Assembly (NCBI RefSeq): GCF_017813355.1
Contig: NZ_JAGIYZ010000016.1
Span: 1-64,000 of the forward strand
Origin: Roseomonas nitratireducens
GTDB taxonomy: Bacteria > Pseudomonadota > Alphaproteobacteria > Acetobacterales > Acetobacteraceae
Reading direction: 5' to 3'
DNA: 64,000 nucleotides
How positions within the stretch are numbered: position 1 is the stretch's first letter; each line of letters begins with the position of its first letter. A program made the position numbers and the translations under genes. Under the pieces are notes generated by a model. It made no database searches. It had not been told where the DNA came from and saw nothing but the letters and a program-made list of their open reading frames with translations. Shown here piece after piece: positions 1 through 7,171 of this stretch.

Positions 1-649
1 CTTCGACGCGCACGCCGCCGACCCGCTGGCGCAGCTGCGCGTGCGGGAAGCGGATTTCGCCTGGGTGACGGAAGCGCTCTGCGCCATGGCGGACCGGCGC
101 GGCGGCGGCCTGGGACGGGGTCGTGCCGGGTGCGGCGCCCTGCCCGGTCGCGGCGGCATCCCGCGTGCGCGGCGCAGGCGCCGGGGCGGCGCCTTCCAGC
201 CGCGGCGGCACCGGCGGCACGGCATCCACGACCCGGTCGCCCGAACCGCTCCAATTGTACCAGGCGACATAGGCGCCGATCGCGAGCACCACGCCCGCCG
301 CGACCAGCGCGCCGGCCGGCACGCCGCGCGACGGCACGGGCTCGGGGAACACCAGGTCGCCGTTCTTCGTCGCCGCGCCGCCCGTCACGTCGCGGAAGCG
401 GCGCACGGATTCGTCGGGGTCGAGCCCGAGGGCCGTCGCGTAGGACCGAACGAAGCCGACCGCATAGGCCGGCCCCGGCAGGTCCTTGATGCGCCCTTCC
501 TCGAGCGCGTGGATGTAGCGGCGGTTGATGCGCAGCCGCTCGGCCATGTCCTCGACGCTGGCGCCGAGCGTGATGCGGGCCTCGCGCAGGTCCTCGCCCA
601 CGCGGGCGGCCTCCGCGGCGGTGATCTCGGGACGGGGTTGGCGCTTCAT
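1..649 (-). CDS. rodZ: RodZ-like helix-turn-helix membrane protein, C-terminally truncated
   Basis: Residues about 10-75 form a HTH_25 Cro/CI-like domain (VGEDLREARITLGASVEDMA, then RLRINRRYIHALEEG). A cytoplasmic stretch follows, then one membrane helix at about 110-131 (PAGALVAAGVVLAIGAYVAW) and a Pro/Ala-rich periplasmic linker. This is the architecture of RodZ, which tethers MreB to the membrane and supports rod shape. The C-terminal DUF4115 beta domain expected after the linker is absent. At about position 100-115 the sequence becomes the reverse complement of a histone-deacetylase-like gene, although the reading frame stays open to the window edge. An in-frame ATG at 658 would add three residues. 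It follows the nitronate monooxygenase gene on the same strand after about 70 bases. Confidence 0.65.
   Translation of the reverse strand, partial: MKRQPRPEITAAEAARVGEDLREARITLGASVEDMAERLRINRRYIHALEEGRIKDLPGPAYAVGFVRSYATALGLDPDESVRRFRDVTGGAATKNGDLVFPEPVPSRGVPAGALVAAGVVLAIGAYVAWYNWSGSGDRVVDAVPPVPPRLEGAAPAPAPRTRDAAATGQGAAPGTTPSQAAAAPVRHGAERFRHPGEIRFPHAQLRQRVGGVRVE
2..115 (+). pseudogene. C-terminal fragment of a histone deacetylase / acetoin utilisation family protein
   Basis: The second forward frame at the left edge reads FDAHAADPLAQLRVREADF followed by AWVTEALCAMADRRGGG. This matches the segment just before the C-terminus of bacterial class II histone deacetylase-like amidohydrolases, where 'GFDAH..DPL..L.L...DF.W.T' precedes 'GRVVSVLEGGYDL'. 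That last conserved block is missing. From about position 110 the frame runs antisense through a rodZ-like gene and meets no stop until 1795. The gene body lies to the left of the window. The break coincides with the point where the rodZ-like gene on the other strand also loses its C-terminus, so I read this as a truncated gene. Identity rests on about 35 residues. Confidence 0.6.
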
Positions 650-727
650 GGGCGGCATGGCGTTGGCAGCGGGGCTTCTACCCCCGCACTCCCCCGCGCG
701 CAAAGGGCCAACCGGCGAAGGGGCCGA

Positions 728-1774
728 TCACGCCGCGTTGCCCCGGCGCGCCGCGATCGCGGCAGCGGCCTGGCCGATGAGTTCGGCGACGATCTCGGCC
801 GCCGGCTGTTCCTTCGTCACCATCCCGACCGACTGGCCGGCCATGAGCGACCCGTTCTCGACATCGCCGTCGATCACGGCGCGGCGCAGCGCGCCGGCCC
901 AGAAATGCTCGATGTCGAGCTGGGCGGCCTCCTTGTCGAGCTCGCCGGCCCGGAAGCGGCGGATCGTATCGGCCTGGTGCTCCAGGAAGCGCTTCGTGCC
1001 CTGGTTCTGCAGCGCGCGCACCGGAATGACCGGGAAGGCGTCGTCCAGCTGGATCGTCGGCATGGCGTCGCGCGCCTGACCGCGGACGAAGGCCTGCTTG
1101 AAGGCCGGGTGCGCGACGCATTCGCTGGCGCAGACGAAGCGGGTGCCGAGTTGCGCGCCGGCCGCGCCCATCTCGAGGTAGGACAGGATCGCCTCCCCCC
1201 GCCCGATCCCGCCGGCGACGAAGACCGGCACGTCGCGCATGTGCGGCAGGATCTCCTGCGCCAGCACGTTCAGCGATACCGGGCCGATATGCCCGCCGGC
1301 CTCCGATCCCTCGATCACCAGAGCGTCGGCGCCGCTGCGGACCAGGCGCTTGGCCAGGACCAGCGCCGGGGCGAAGCAGATCACCTTCGCCCCGCCGTCC
1401 TTCGCCTTCTTGATGGCGCTGCCCGGCGGGATGCCGCCGGCGAAGACGATGTGCCCGACCTTCGCGGCCAGGCAGGTGTCCACCAGCGCATCGAGCCGCG
1501 GATGCATGGTGATGAGGTTCACGCCGAAGGGCCTGGTCGTCAGCGCCTGGGTGCCGGCGATCTCCTCGGCCAGCCGCGGCGGTTCCATCGCGCCGCAGGC
1601 GATCACGCCGAAGGCGCCGGCATTGGACAGCGCGGCGACCAGATGCCGCTCGCTGACCCAGGACATGGCGCCGCCCAGGATGGCCCAGCGGCTGCCGAGG
1701 AAGCCGGCGCCGCGCGCCATCAGCCGGTCGAGCTCGGCGAAGGCCCAGTCGGGCGCGCCCGGGGCGTCGGTCAC
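728..1774 (-). CDS. Nitronate monooxygenase family protein (FMN-dependent)
   Basis: The 348-aa product has the TIM-barrel pattern of the nitronate monooxygenase / 2-nitropropane dioxygenase family. Visible motifs are the N-terminal glycine-rich segment AILGGAMSWVS (31-41), the family signature IEGSEAGGHIGP (154-165), the FMN-phosphate loop AGGIGRGEAI (187-196) and GTRFV (210-214). These enzymes oxidise alkyl nitronates with FMN and oxygen, and some related family members reduce enoyl substrates instead, so the substrate is open. The start is GTG at 1774. It overlaps the lysC stop as GTGA, so translation is probably coupled to the aspartate kinase gene. A metabolic link between the two is not obvious. 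Length is normal for the family. Confidence 0.85.
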   Translation of the reverse strand: MTDAPGAPDWAFAELDRLMARGAGFLGSRWAILGGAMSWVSERHLVAALSNAGAFGVIACGAMEPPRLAEEIAGTQALTTRPFGVNLITMHPRLDALVDTCLAAKVGHIVFAGGIPPGSAIKKAKDGGAKVICFAPALVLAKRLVRSGADALVIEGSEAGGHIGPVSLNVLAQEILPHMRDVPVFVAGGIGRGEAILSYLEMGAAGAQLGTRFVCASECVAHPAFKQAFVRGQARDAMPTIQLDDAFPVIPVRALQNQGTKRFLEHQADTIRRFRAGELDKEAAQLDIEHFWAGALRRAVIDGDVENGSLMAGQSVGMVTKEQPAAEIVAELIGQAAAAIAARRGNAA

Positions 1775-2994
1775 GCCGGCGCGTCCAGGCCGTAGGCGGT
1801 GTGCAGCGCGCGCACGGCGAGTTCGGTGTAGTCCGCCGAGACCAGGACGCTCACCTTGATCTCGCTCGTCGAGATCACCTGGATGTTGATCCCCTTCTCG
1901 GCCAGCGCGCGGAACATGGTGTTCGCCACCCCCGCATGGCTGCGCATCCCGATGCCCACGACGCTGATCTTGGCGACCTCCGGGTCGGCCAGCAGCGCCT
2001 CGAAGCCCACCTCGGGACGCGCCTTCTCCAGCACGTCCTGCGCGCGGGCGAGGTCCGCCTTGCCGACCGTGAAGGTCATGTCGGTCGTGCCGTCCGCGCC
2101 GATGTTCTGGACGATCATGTCGACATTGACGTTCGCCTTGGACAGCGCGCCGAACACGTTCGCCGCGACGCCCGGCCGGTCCGGCACACGGCGCAGCGTC
2201 ACCTTCGCATCGTCGCGGGAATACGCGATGCCGGAAACCACGGGCTGTTCCACGATCTCGTCCTCATCCACCACGAGTGAGCCGGGCTTGTCCTCGAAGC
2301 TCGACACCACCTGAACCCGCACGCCGAGCTTCATCGCCAGTTCGACCGACCGGGTCTGCAGCACCTTCGCACCGACCGAGGCGAGTTCGAGCATCTCCTC
2401 GAAGGAGATGCGCTCGAGCTTCCGCGCGCGCGGCACGATGCGCGGGTCGGTCGTGTAGATGCCGTCCACGTCGGTATAGATGTCGCAGCGATCGGCCTTC
2501 ACGGCCGCGGCGACGGCGACGGCCGAGAGGTCCGACCCCCCGCGCCCGAGCGTCGTGATCCGGTTGCGCGTCGGCTCGATGCCCTGGAAGCCGGCGATGA
2601 CGGGCACCTGGCCCGCCTCCATCCGCTCGATCAGCAGGGCGCCGTCGATGCGTTCCACGCGCGCCTTGCCATGCGCCTGGTCGGTCACGATCGGCACCTG
2701 CCAGCCCTGCCAGGACCGCGCCTCGACGCCGATCGCCTGCAGCGCGATGGCGGTCAGGCCCGTCGTCACCTGTTCGCCGGTCGCGACGACGGTGTCGTAT
2801 TCGCGCGCGTCATGCAGCGGCGAAAGGTCCTGGCACCATTTCACAAGCTGGTTCGTCACGCCGGACATGGCGGAGACGACGACGGCCACCTGGTGGCCGG
2901 CATCGACCTCCCGCTTCACGCGGAGGGCGACGTTGCGGATGCGGTCGAGGTCGGCGACGGAGGTGCCGCCGAACTTCATGACGATGCGGGCCAT
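1771..2994 (-). CDS. lysC: Aspartate kinase
   Basis: The 407-aa protein begins MARIVMKFGGTSVADLDRI, the amino-acid kinase signature (KFGGTS). It continues with TTLGRGGSDLSAVAVAAA and the DIYTDVDGIYTTDPRIV block of the catalytic domain, and ends in two ACT domains (about residues 265-407, for example GVAANVFGALSKANVNVDM and GVANTMFRALAEKGINIQVI). It phosphorylates aspartate, the committed step to lysine, threonine, methionine and diaminopimelate. The ACT pair is where end-product feedback acts in this family. The ATG at 2994 is the conserved family start; upstream codons in frame are poor. The gene is divergent from ubiG, and a nitronate monooxygenase gene overlaps its stop by four bases. Confidence 0.97.
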   Translation of the reverse strand: MARIVMKFGGTSVADLDRIRNVALRVKREVDAGHQVAVVVSAMSGVTNQLVKWCQDLSPLHDAREYDTVVATGEQVTTGLTAIALQAIGVEARSWQGWQVPIVTDQAHGKARVERIDGALLIERMEAGQVPVIAGFQGIEPTRNRITTLGRGGSDLSAVAVAAAVKADRCDIYTDVDGIYTTDPRIVPRARKLERISFEEMLELASVGAKVLQTRSVELAMKLGVRVQVVSSFEDKPGSLVVDEDEIVEQPVVSGIAYSRDDAKVTLRRVPDRPGVAANVFGALSKANVNVDMIVQNIGADGTTDMTFTVGKADLARAQDVLEKARPEVGFEALLADPEVAKISVVGIGMRSHAGVANTMFRALAEKGINIQVISTSEIKVSVLVSADYTELAVRALHTAYGLDAPA

Positions 2995-3130
2995 CGGCGG
3001 CGTCTGGGTCCTGGGGCCGGGCGGAAAAAGGGGCGCCTGGGCGGTTGCGCCCGGCGGCGGGGCGCGACAGATACAGAGCGGCCGGCGGCTGCGCAACCCG
3101 GCGCAGCCCCTTCCCAAGGAAAGGTTCCCC

Positions 3131-3856
3131 ATGGCGGCATCCGGCACGCTCCGCGGCGAGGAGGTCGCCAAGTTCGACGCCCTGGCGTCGCGCTGGTGGG
3201 ACCCCGACGGCCCGATGAAGCCGCTGCACCGGATGAACCCGCTGCGGACCGGCTGGATCGCGGACCGGATCGCCCGCGCCCATGGACGGGATGCGGCGGC
3301 GCTCGATGGCGTGACGGTGCTGGATGTGGGCTGCGGCGCAGGCCTGGCCGCCGAGGCGCTGGCCCGGCGCGGCGCGCGCGTCACCGGCCTCGACGCGGCG
3401 GGGGAGGCGCTGGCCGCCGCCCGCGCCCATGCCGCGGCCTCGGGGCTCGATATCGACTACCGGGAAGGGCTGCCGGAGGACTTGCCCGAGGACGAGCGCT
3501 GGGACGCGGTCGTGGCGCTCGAGGTGATCGAGCATGTCGCCGACCGGGACGCTTTCCTCGCCGCGCTGGCGCGCGCGCTGAAGCCGGGGGGGCTGCTGTT
3601 CCTCTCGACGCTGAACCGCACGGCGCGGTCCTTCCTGATGGCGAAGGTAGGCGCCGAATACGTGCTGCGGCTTCTGCCGGTCGGCACGCATGACTGGCGG
3701 ATGTTCGTGACACCGGGCGAACTCGGGGCCGGGCTGCGCCGCGCCGGGCTCACCGTCGCCGACCTCGCGGGGATGTCGATGGACCCGCTGACCGGGCGCT
3801 GGCGCGCCACGCGGGATGTCGGGGTGAACTACATCCTGATGGCGCGCGCGCCCTGA
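3131..3856 (+). CDS. ubiG: Ubiquinone biosynthesis O-methyltransferase UbiG
   Basis: The 241-aa class I SAM methyltransferase has the UbiG N-terminus (EEVAKFDALASRWWDPDGPM), motif I VLDVGCGAGLAAEALARRG at about residues 62-80, and the late signature LNRTARSFLMAKVGAEYVLR. UbiG carries out both O-methylations in ubiquinone synthesis. The start is ATG 3131, with an AAGGA ribosome-binding site at about 3116-3120. Length matches the family. It is transcribed divergently from lysC, and the 136 bases between them should hold both promoters. In alphaproteobacteria ubiG is commonly found beside lysC. Confidence 0.95.
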   Translation: MAASGTLRGEEVAKFDALASRWWDPDGPMKPLHRMNPLRTGWIADRIARAHGRDAAALDGVTVLDVGCGAGLAAEALARRGARVTGLDAAGEALAAARAHAAASGLDIDYREGLPEDLPEDERWDAVVALEVIEHVADRDAFLAALARALKPGGLLFLSTLNRTARSFLMAKVGAEYVLRLLPVGTHDWRMFVTPGELGAGLRRAGLTVADLAGMSMDPLTGRWRATRDVGVNYILMARAP

Positions 3857-3869
3857 CGGCGGGCGGGGC

Positions 3870-5411
3870 TCAGAAGGCGAGGCGGAACCGCGCGGCGAAG
3901 ACCTGGGCGTCGTAGCCCGCGCCCGTCTGCCCGTCCCAGGAGACCTGCGCGACGCCGGCGAGCAGCGGGATGCGGGCGCGCAGCCCCCATTGCGCGGCCC
4001 AGCCCGCCACCTGCGGCCCGGCCAGGTTCACCTGCCCGGCCTGGGGAAACCCGGCGAAGACCGCGTTGGACGCCCCGTCCGTATCGCCCCAGAGGTTGAC
4101 GACGCGCAGATAGGCGCGCGGCTCCACGCGGAAGGGCCCGACCTCGTAGCTGTCGCTCCAGATCGCGCCGACCCACATGCGTTGCCGTTCGGAGGCGCCC
4201 CCCTGGCCGCGCAGGGCGAAGGGGCTTCCGGTCTCGGTGAAGCCCTCGGTCTCGACCCGGGCGTACTGGTAGCCGAATTGCGGCGTCAGCGGGATGCCGA
4301 GGATTTGGCGGAGGTTCATCGCGACCTCGCCGCCGCCGGTCGCCATCGTCATGCCGTAGCCGGCCGAAGCCACGCCGCCGGCCGCGGCGGATCCGCTGCG
4401 CGTCGCACTGTCGCCCCGGCCGCCGACCGCGAGCAGCGAGATCGTGAAGTCGCCCAGTCGGAAGGAGCCGAAGGGCCCGGTCTTCACCAGGTCCATGCGG
4501 CTCGATTCCGGCGCGAAGGGATCGTTCGTCGCCATCTCGACGCGGCTCGCATCGAAGATCCAGCCGGCGACGATCCCCGGCAGGGGCACGCCCGCGATGC
4601 CGCTGGAGATGCCGCCGAACTCCGTCCGCGCGCCGGGCAGGTAGCGGGACGGGTCCGCGTTCAGCCGGCCGAAGCCGCCGAAGGCCTCGGCGAAGACCGC
4701 CCAGGGACGGTCGCCGCCGCCGGCAAAGCCCGGGTCGCCCATGTCCTCGAACAGCCGGTCGGCCATCCGGTCCAGGTCCTGGAAGGTGCCGATGCGGGTC
4801 ATCGTGTGGCCGGTGCCGATCTGCACGATCGGGGTCGCCGTGACCGCATAGACGTCGGCCGAGCCCGCCAGCACGAGCTGCGGCGTGTTGGTGTTGGTCA
4901 GCACGAAGGACTGGCCCGGCGCGACCGCGACGGCCGTGCCGGCGTTCTGGCAGCCTGCCGGCAGGTCCCCGCCATCGCCGAGCAGGCCACTCGTGCCGGC
5001 GGTGGCGCAGACGCCGCGCGCGCCGGTCGGGATCGTCGCGGTGCCTTCCCCCGTGATCACGACGTCGAACGGCGTGCCGTTGACGATGCGCTCGGTCGGC
5101 GCGCGGCCGACGAGGCGGGGCGCCGAAAGCTGGACGCGGACGGGCGCGGCCGCCGATGTCAGCGCCAGACCCACCGAGGCGACCGCGGCGTTCGAGGCCG
5201 GGCTGCCGAAGGCACCCGTCGCGAACAGCGAAACAAGCGGCGACGGGCCGGAGCCGAGGATGCCGTCGATCCGCACCTGCGGCGTCGGGTCCGTCTGGAC
5301 GCTGCGGGTGAAGGAGGAGGAGGAAAGGTCGAGCGGCGCGGTCTGCGCGAGCGCGGCCGACGGCAGCGCGAGCGAGGCGCCGAGTGCCGCGACGACGAAT
5401 CGGAGACCCAT
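3870..5411 (-). CDS. Secreted outer-membrane beta-barrel protein, autotransporter-like
   Basis: The 513-aa product has a clear Sec signal peptide (residues 1-22, cut after ALPSAALAQ). A Gly/Ala/Thr/Ser-rich domain of about 190 residues follows, with two cysteines (about 135 and 156) that may form a disulfide. The C-terminal half alternates polar and hydrophobic residues and ends in FRLAF; a terminal phenylalanine is typical of outer-membrane barrels. The layout resembles an autotransporter with a short passenger, but I cannot name a family. The start codon directly follows an 8-bp hairpin that contains the Shine-Dalgarno sequence (5412-5433). The gene lies downstream of the DUF1178 gene on the same strand. 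The barrel assignment is inference from composition and the C-terminus. Confidence 0.7.
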   Translation of the reverse strand: MGLRFVVAALGASLALPSAALAQTAPLDLSSSSFTRSVQTDPTPQVRIDGILGSGPSPLVSLFATGAFGSPASNAAVASVGLALTSAAAPVRVQLSAPRLVGRAPTERIVNGTPFDVVITGEGTATIPTGARGVCATAGTSGLLGDGGDLPAGCQNAGTAVAVAPGQSFVLTNTNTPQLVLAGSADVYAVTATPIVQIGTGHTMTRIGTFQDLDRMADRLFEDMGDPGFAGGGDRPWAVFAEAFGGFGRLNADPSRYLPGARTEFGGISSGIAGVPLPGIVAGWIFDASRVEMATNDPFAPESSRMDLVKTGPFGSFRLGDFTISLLAVGGRGDSATRSGSAAAGGVASAGYGMTMATGGGEVAMNLRQILGIPLTPQFGYQYARVETEGFTETGSPFALRGQGGASERQRMWVGAIWSDSYEVGPFRVEPRAYLRVVNLWGDTDGASNAVFAGFPQAGQVNLAGPQVAGWAAQWGLRARIPLLAGVAQVSWDGQTGAGYDAQVFAARFRLAF

Positions 5412-5433
5412 GGTCTCAGCCCCTCCTGAGACC
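5412..5433 (-). promoter_or_regulatory. Hairpin holding the Shine-Dalgarno sequence of the beta-barrel protein gene
   Basis: On the minus strand GGTCTCAG, a 6-nt loop GAGGGG, and CTGAGACC form a perfect 8-bp hairpin that ends exactly at the ATG (5411). The AGGAGG ribosome-binding sequence occupies the loop and the last stem bases. A folded leader would limit ribosome access, which suggests translational control such as thermal melting or protein binding. The pairing is seen directly; the regulatory role is inference. Confidence 0.5.
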
Positions 5434-5486
5434 TCACATTTTCGTGTGAAAAGTTACCACGACGCAAGCAGCAATGGCGGCGCCGG

Positions 5487-6002
5487 TCAGGCGTCCGAGG
5501 GCGGCACCCAGGGAATGCGGGAGACCTCGATCCCTTCGTCGCGCAGCGCCTCCGCCTCGGCATCGGAGGCCTCGCCGAAGATGCCGCGCCGGTCGGTCTC
5601 GCCGCGGTGCATGCGGCGCGCCTCCTCGGCGAAATCGGGGCCTACGTAGTCGCAGGATTTCTCGACCTCGGCGCGCAGGCGCTGGAGCATGGCGCGCAGT
5701 TCGGCCGGAATAGGCCCGGCCATGCCAGGCGCGCCGGCGGGCCGCGGCGGCTCGGCCTGGGCCGCGGGGGCAGGCGCGGCCGGTGCGGAGGGTTCCGGCG
5801 GCGGCGCGGCATTGCGGGCCGGGCGGCCCTTCTTGGGGATGGCGGGGGCCATCAGCGCGCGCGCGACGTTCGTGCCGCCGCAGACCGGGCATTCGACGAG
5901 ACCGGCCTTGGCCAGCGCCTCGAAGCCGGCGCTGTCCTTGAACCAGCCGTCGAAGGCGTGCTCGGTCGCGGTGCTCGTGCAGCGGAGCTGGTAGTGGATC
6001 AT
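5487..6002 (-). CDS. DUF1178 family protein
   Basis: The 171-aa protein starts MIHYQLRCTSTATEHAFDGWF and carries a VECPVCGG knuckle at about residues 36-43. Together with Cys8 this suggests a small zinc ribbon at the N-terminus, as in DUF1178 proteins. A Pro/Ala-rich linker (about 65-95) leads to a conserved C-terminal helix (LRAEVEKSCDYVGPDFAEEA) and the ending GIEVSRIPWVPP. The molecular function of this family is not established. A CIRCE-type HrcA operator lies 50-76 bases upstream of the start, between this gene and grxC, which would put it under heat-shock control. It is separated by 75 bases from the outer-membrane protein gene downstream. Confidence 0.88.
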   Translation of the reverse strand: MIHYQLRCTSTATEHAFDGWFKDSAGFEALAKAGLVECPVCGGTNVARALMAPAIPKKGRPARNAAPPPEPSAPAAPAPAAQAEPPRPAGAPGMAGPIPAELRAMLQRLRAEVEKSCDYVGPDFAEEARRMHRGETDRRGIFGEASDAEAEALRDEGIEVSRIPWVPPSDA

Positions 6003-6051
6003 CGGTCCTTCATGCCGGCCCTGCCTCCCCTGGCGGACCAGCTCCCCTGAT

Positions 6052-6078
6052 TTGGCACTCTCGATCCAAGAGTGCCAG
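6052..6078 (-). promoter_or_regulatory. CIRCE (HrcA operator) element
   Basis: On the minus strand the sequence is CTGGCACTC, nine bases, GAGTGCCAA. It matches the CIRCE consensus TTAGCACTC-N9-GAGTGCTAA with the G/C variant common in alphaproteobacteria. CIRCE is bound by the repressor HrcA and normally lies before groESL, dnaK or hrcA. Here the next gene is DUF1178, and no chaperonin gene is in the window. The inverted repeat lacks a T-run, so it is a poor intrinsic terminator for grxC. Confidence 0.7.
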
Positions 6079-6086
6079 ACCCTGGC

Positions 6087-6344
6087 TCACGCCGCCAGCA
6101 TCGCGTCCAGGCGCCCGGCCCGGTCGAGCGCGTGAAGGTCGTCCGACCCGCCGACGGGCTGGCCATCGATGAAGACCTGCGGGACGGTGGTCCGCCCGCC
6201 GGAGCGGGCGATCGCCTCCTGCCGCGCGGCCGAGCCGTTCGGCGCGTAGATCTCGTTGTAGGGAACCCCCTTGCGGTCGAGCAACGCCTTGGCGCGCGCG
6301 CAATAGGGGCAGAAATCCTGGACGTAGATGTCGACCTTGGCCAT
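6087..6344 (-). CDS. grxC: Glutaredoxin 3
   Basis: The 85-aa protein has the dithiol active site CPYC at residues 12-15, the cis-proline segment TTVPQVFIDGQPVGGSDDLH, and the usual length of class I glutaredoxins. It reduces protein and mixed disulfides in the cytoplasm using glutathione. The ATG at 6344 is 31 bases beyond the comF stop codon, so it probably belongs to the rhodanese-comF-grxC transcript on the minus strand; grxC is often next to comF in alphaproteobacteria. The CIRCE element starts just after its stop. Confidence 0.95.
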   Translation of the reverse strand: MAKVDIYVQDFCPYCARAKALLDRKGVPYNEIYAPNGSAARQEAIARSGGRTTVPQVFIDGQPVGGSDDLHALDRAGRLDAMLAA

Positions 6345-6375
6345 GCGCCGAGACTTGGCGAGGCGCGGCCGGAGA

Positions 6376-7167
6376 TCAAGCGCCCGCGGCGAGCCGCGGA
6401 TCCGGCACCCGCGCCGCGGCCAGCACGTCGACCGCGGCCGCGCCGGCGTCCAGCAGCGCGCGGGCACAGGCCTCGGCCGTCGCGCCGGAGGTCATGACAT
6501 CGTCGACCAGCAGCACGCGCAGGCCCGCGATTCGCCGCGCCGCGCGCGGCGGCACGCCGAAGGCGCCCTCGACAGCCGCAGCCCGCTCCGCCGCCCCCTT
6601 GTCGCCGAGCGGTGGCGTGCGGCGCCGTCGGGCGAGGAGGTCCGGCACGACCGGGCGCCGCGCGATCCGCCCCAGCGCCAGCGCCAGCAGCGCCGCCTGG
6701 TCGTAGCGCCGCGCCAGCAGGCGCCGCCAATGCGCCGGCACCGGGGCGATCACATCGGCCTCGGCGAGCAGTGCTCCGCCGGCGCGCGCCATCTGCCGCG
6801 CCAGGGGCAGCGCGAGTTCCGTCCGGTCCGCGTGCTTGAAGGGCAGGATCAGCCGCTTCGCGCCATCGTCGTAGCGCAGCGCGGCACGTGCGCGCCGGAA
6901 GGATGGCGGACGCCGCGCGCAGGGTGCGCAGGACAGGCCATCCGCATCGCGATCGGCCGCCTGCCCCGGATGGGCGAAGGGGACGCCGCAGCGCGCGCAG
7001 AAGGGCTCGGTGACCGACTTGAGCGATGCGAAGCAGGCGGCGCACAGCGTCCCCTGCGCCGAGACCTCCTCCGCGCAGCCGAGGCAGCGCGGCGGCAACA
7101 GCGCGTCGAGCAGCCCGGCGGAGGCGCGACGGACGCCCCCCGCCAGGCGCCGCAGCGCCGGCTGCAC
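6376..7167 (-). CDS. comF: ComF family phosphoribosyltransferase-like protein
   Basis: The product is about 263 aa. Four CxxC pairs in the N-terminal third (CLGC, CAAC, CARC, CAPC) make a zinc-binding region. The C-terminal half carries the PRPP-binding loop of type I phosphoribosyltransferases (VLLVDDVMTSGATAEACA). ComF proteins support DNA uptake in competent bacteria, and a comEC homologue is also in this window. I chose the GTG at 7167 because it lies four bases past the rhodanese gene stop and fits the family N-terminus (LLDALLPPRCLGC). Upstream in-frame codons lie inside the rhodanese gene. The exact start is uncertain. Confidence 0.88.
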   Translation of the reverse strand: MQPALRRLAGGVRRASAGLLDALLPPRCLGCAEEVSAQGTLCAACFASLKSVTEPFCARCGVPFAHPGQAADRDADGLSCAPCARRPPSFRRARAALRYDDGAKRLILPFKHADRTELALPLARQMARAGGALLAEADVIAPVPAHWRRLLARRYDQAALLALALGRIARRPVVPDLLARRRRTPPLGDKGAAERAAAVEGAFGVPPRAARRIAGLRVLLVDDVMTSGATAEACARALLDAGAAAVDVLAAARVPDPRLAAGA

Positions 7168-7171
7168 CCGG

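Noticed and set aside
41-1795. Continuous plus-strand reading frame of about 580 codons
   Set aside because: It is the histone-deacetylase-like fragment reading on into DNA antisense to rodZ and the nitronate monooxygenase gene. Past about 115 the composition is Arg/Gly/Ala-rich noise.
6053-6077. Intrinsic terminator of grxC
   Set aside because: The inverted repeat has no following T-run and matches the CIRCE consensus including the 9-base spacer, so an operator is the better reading.
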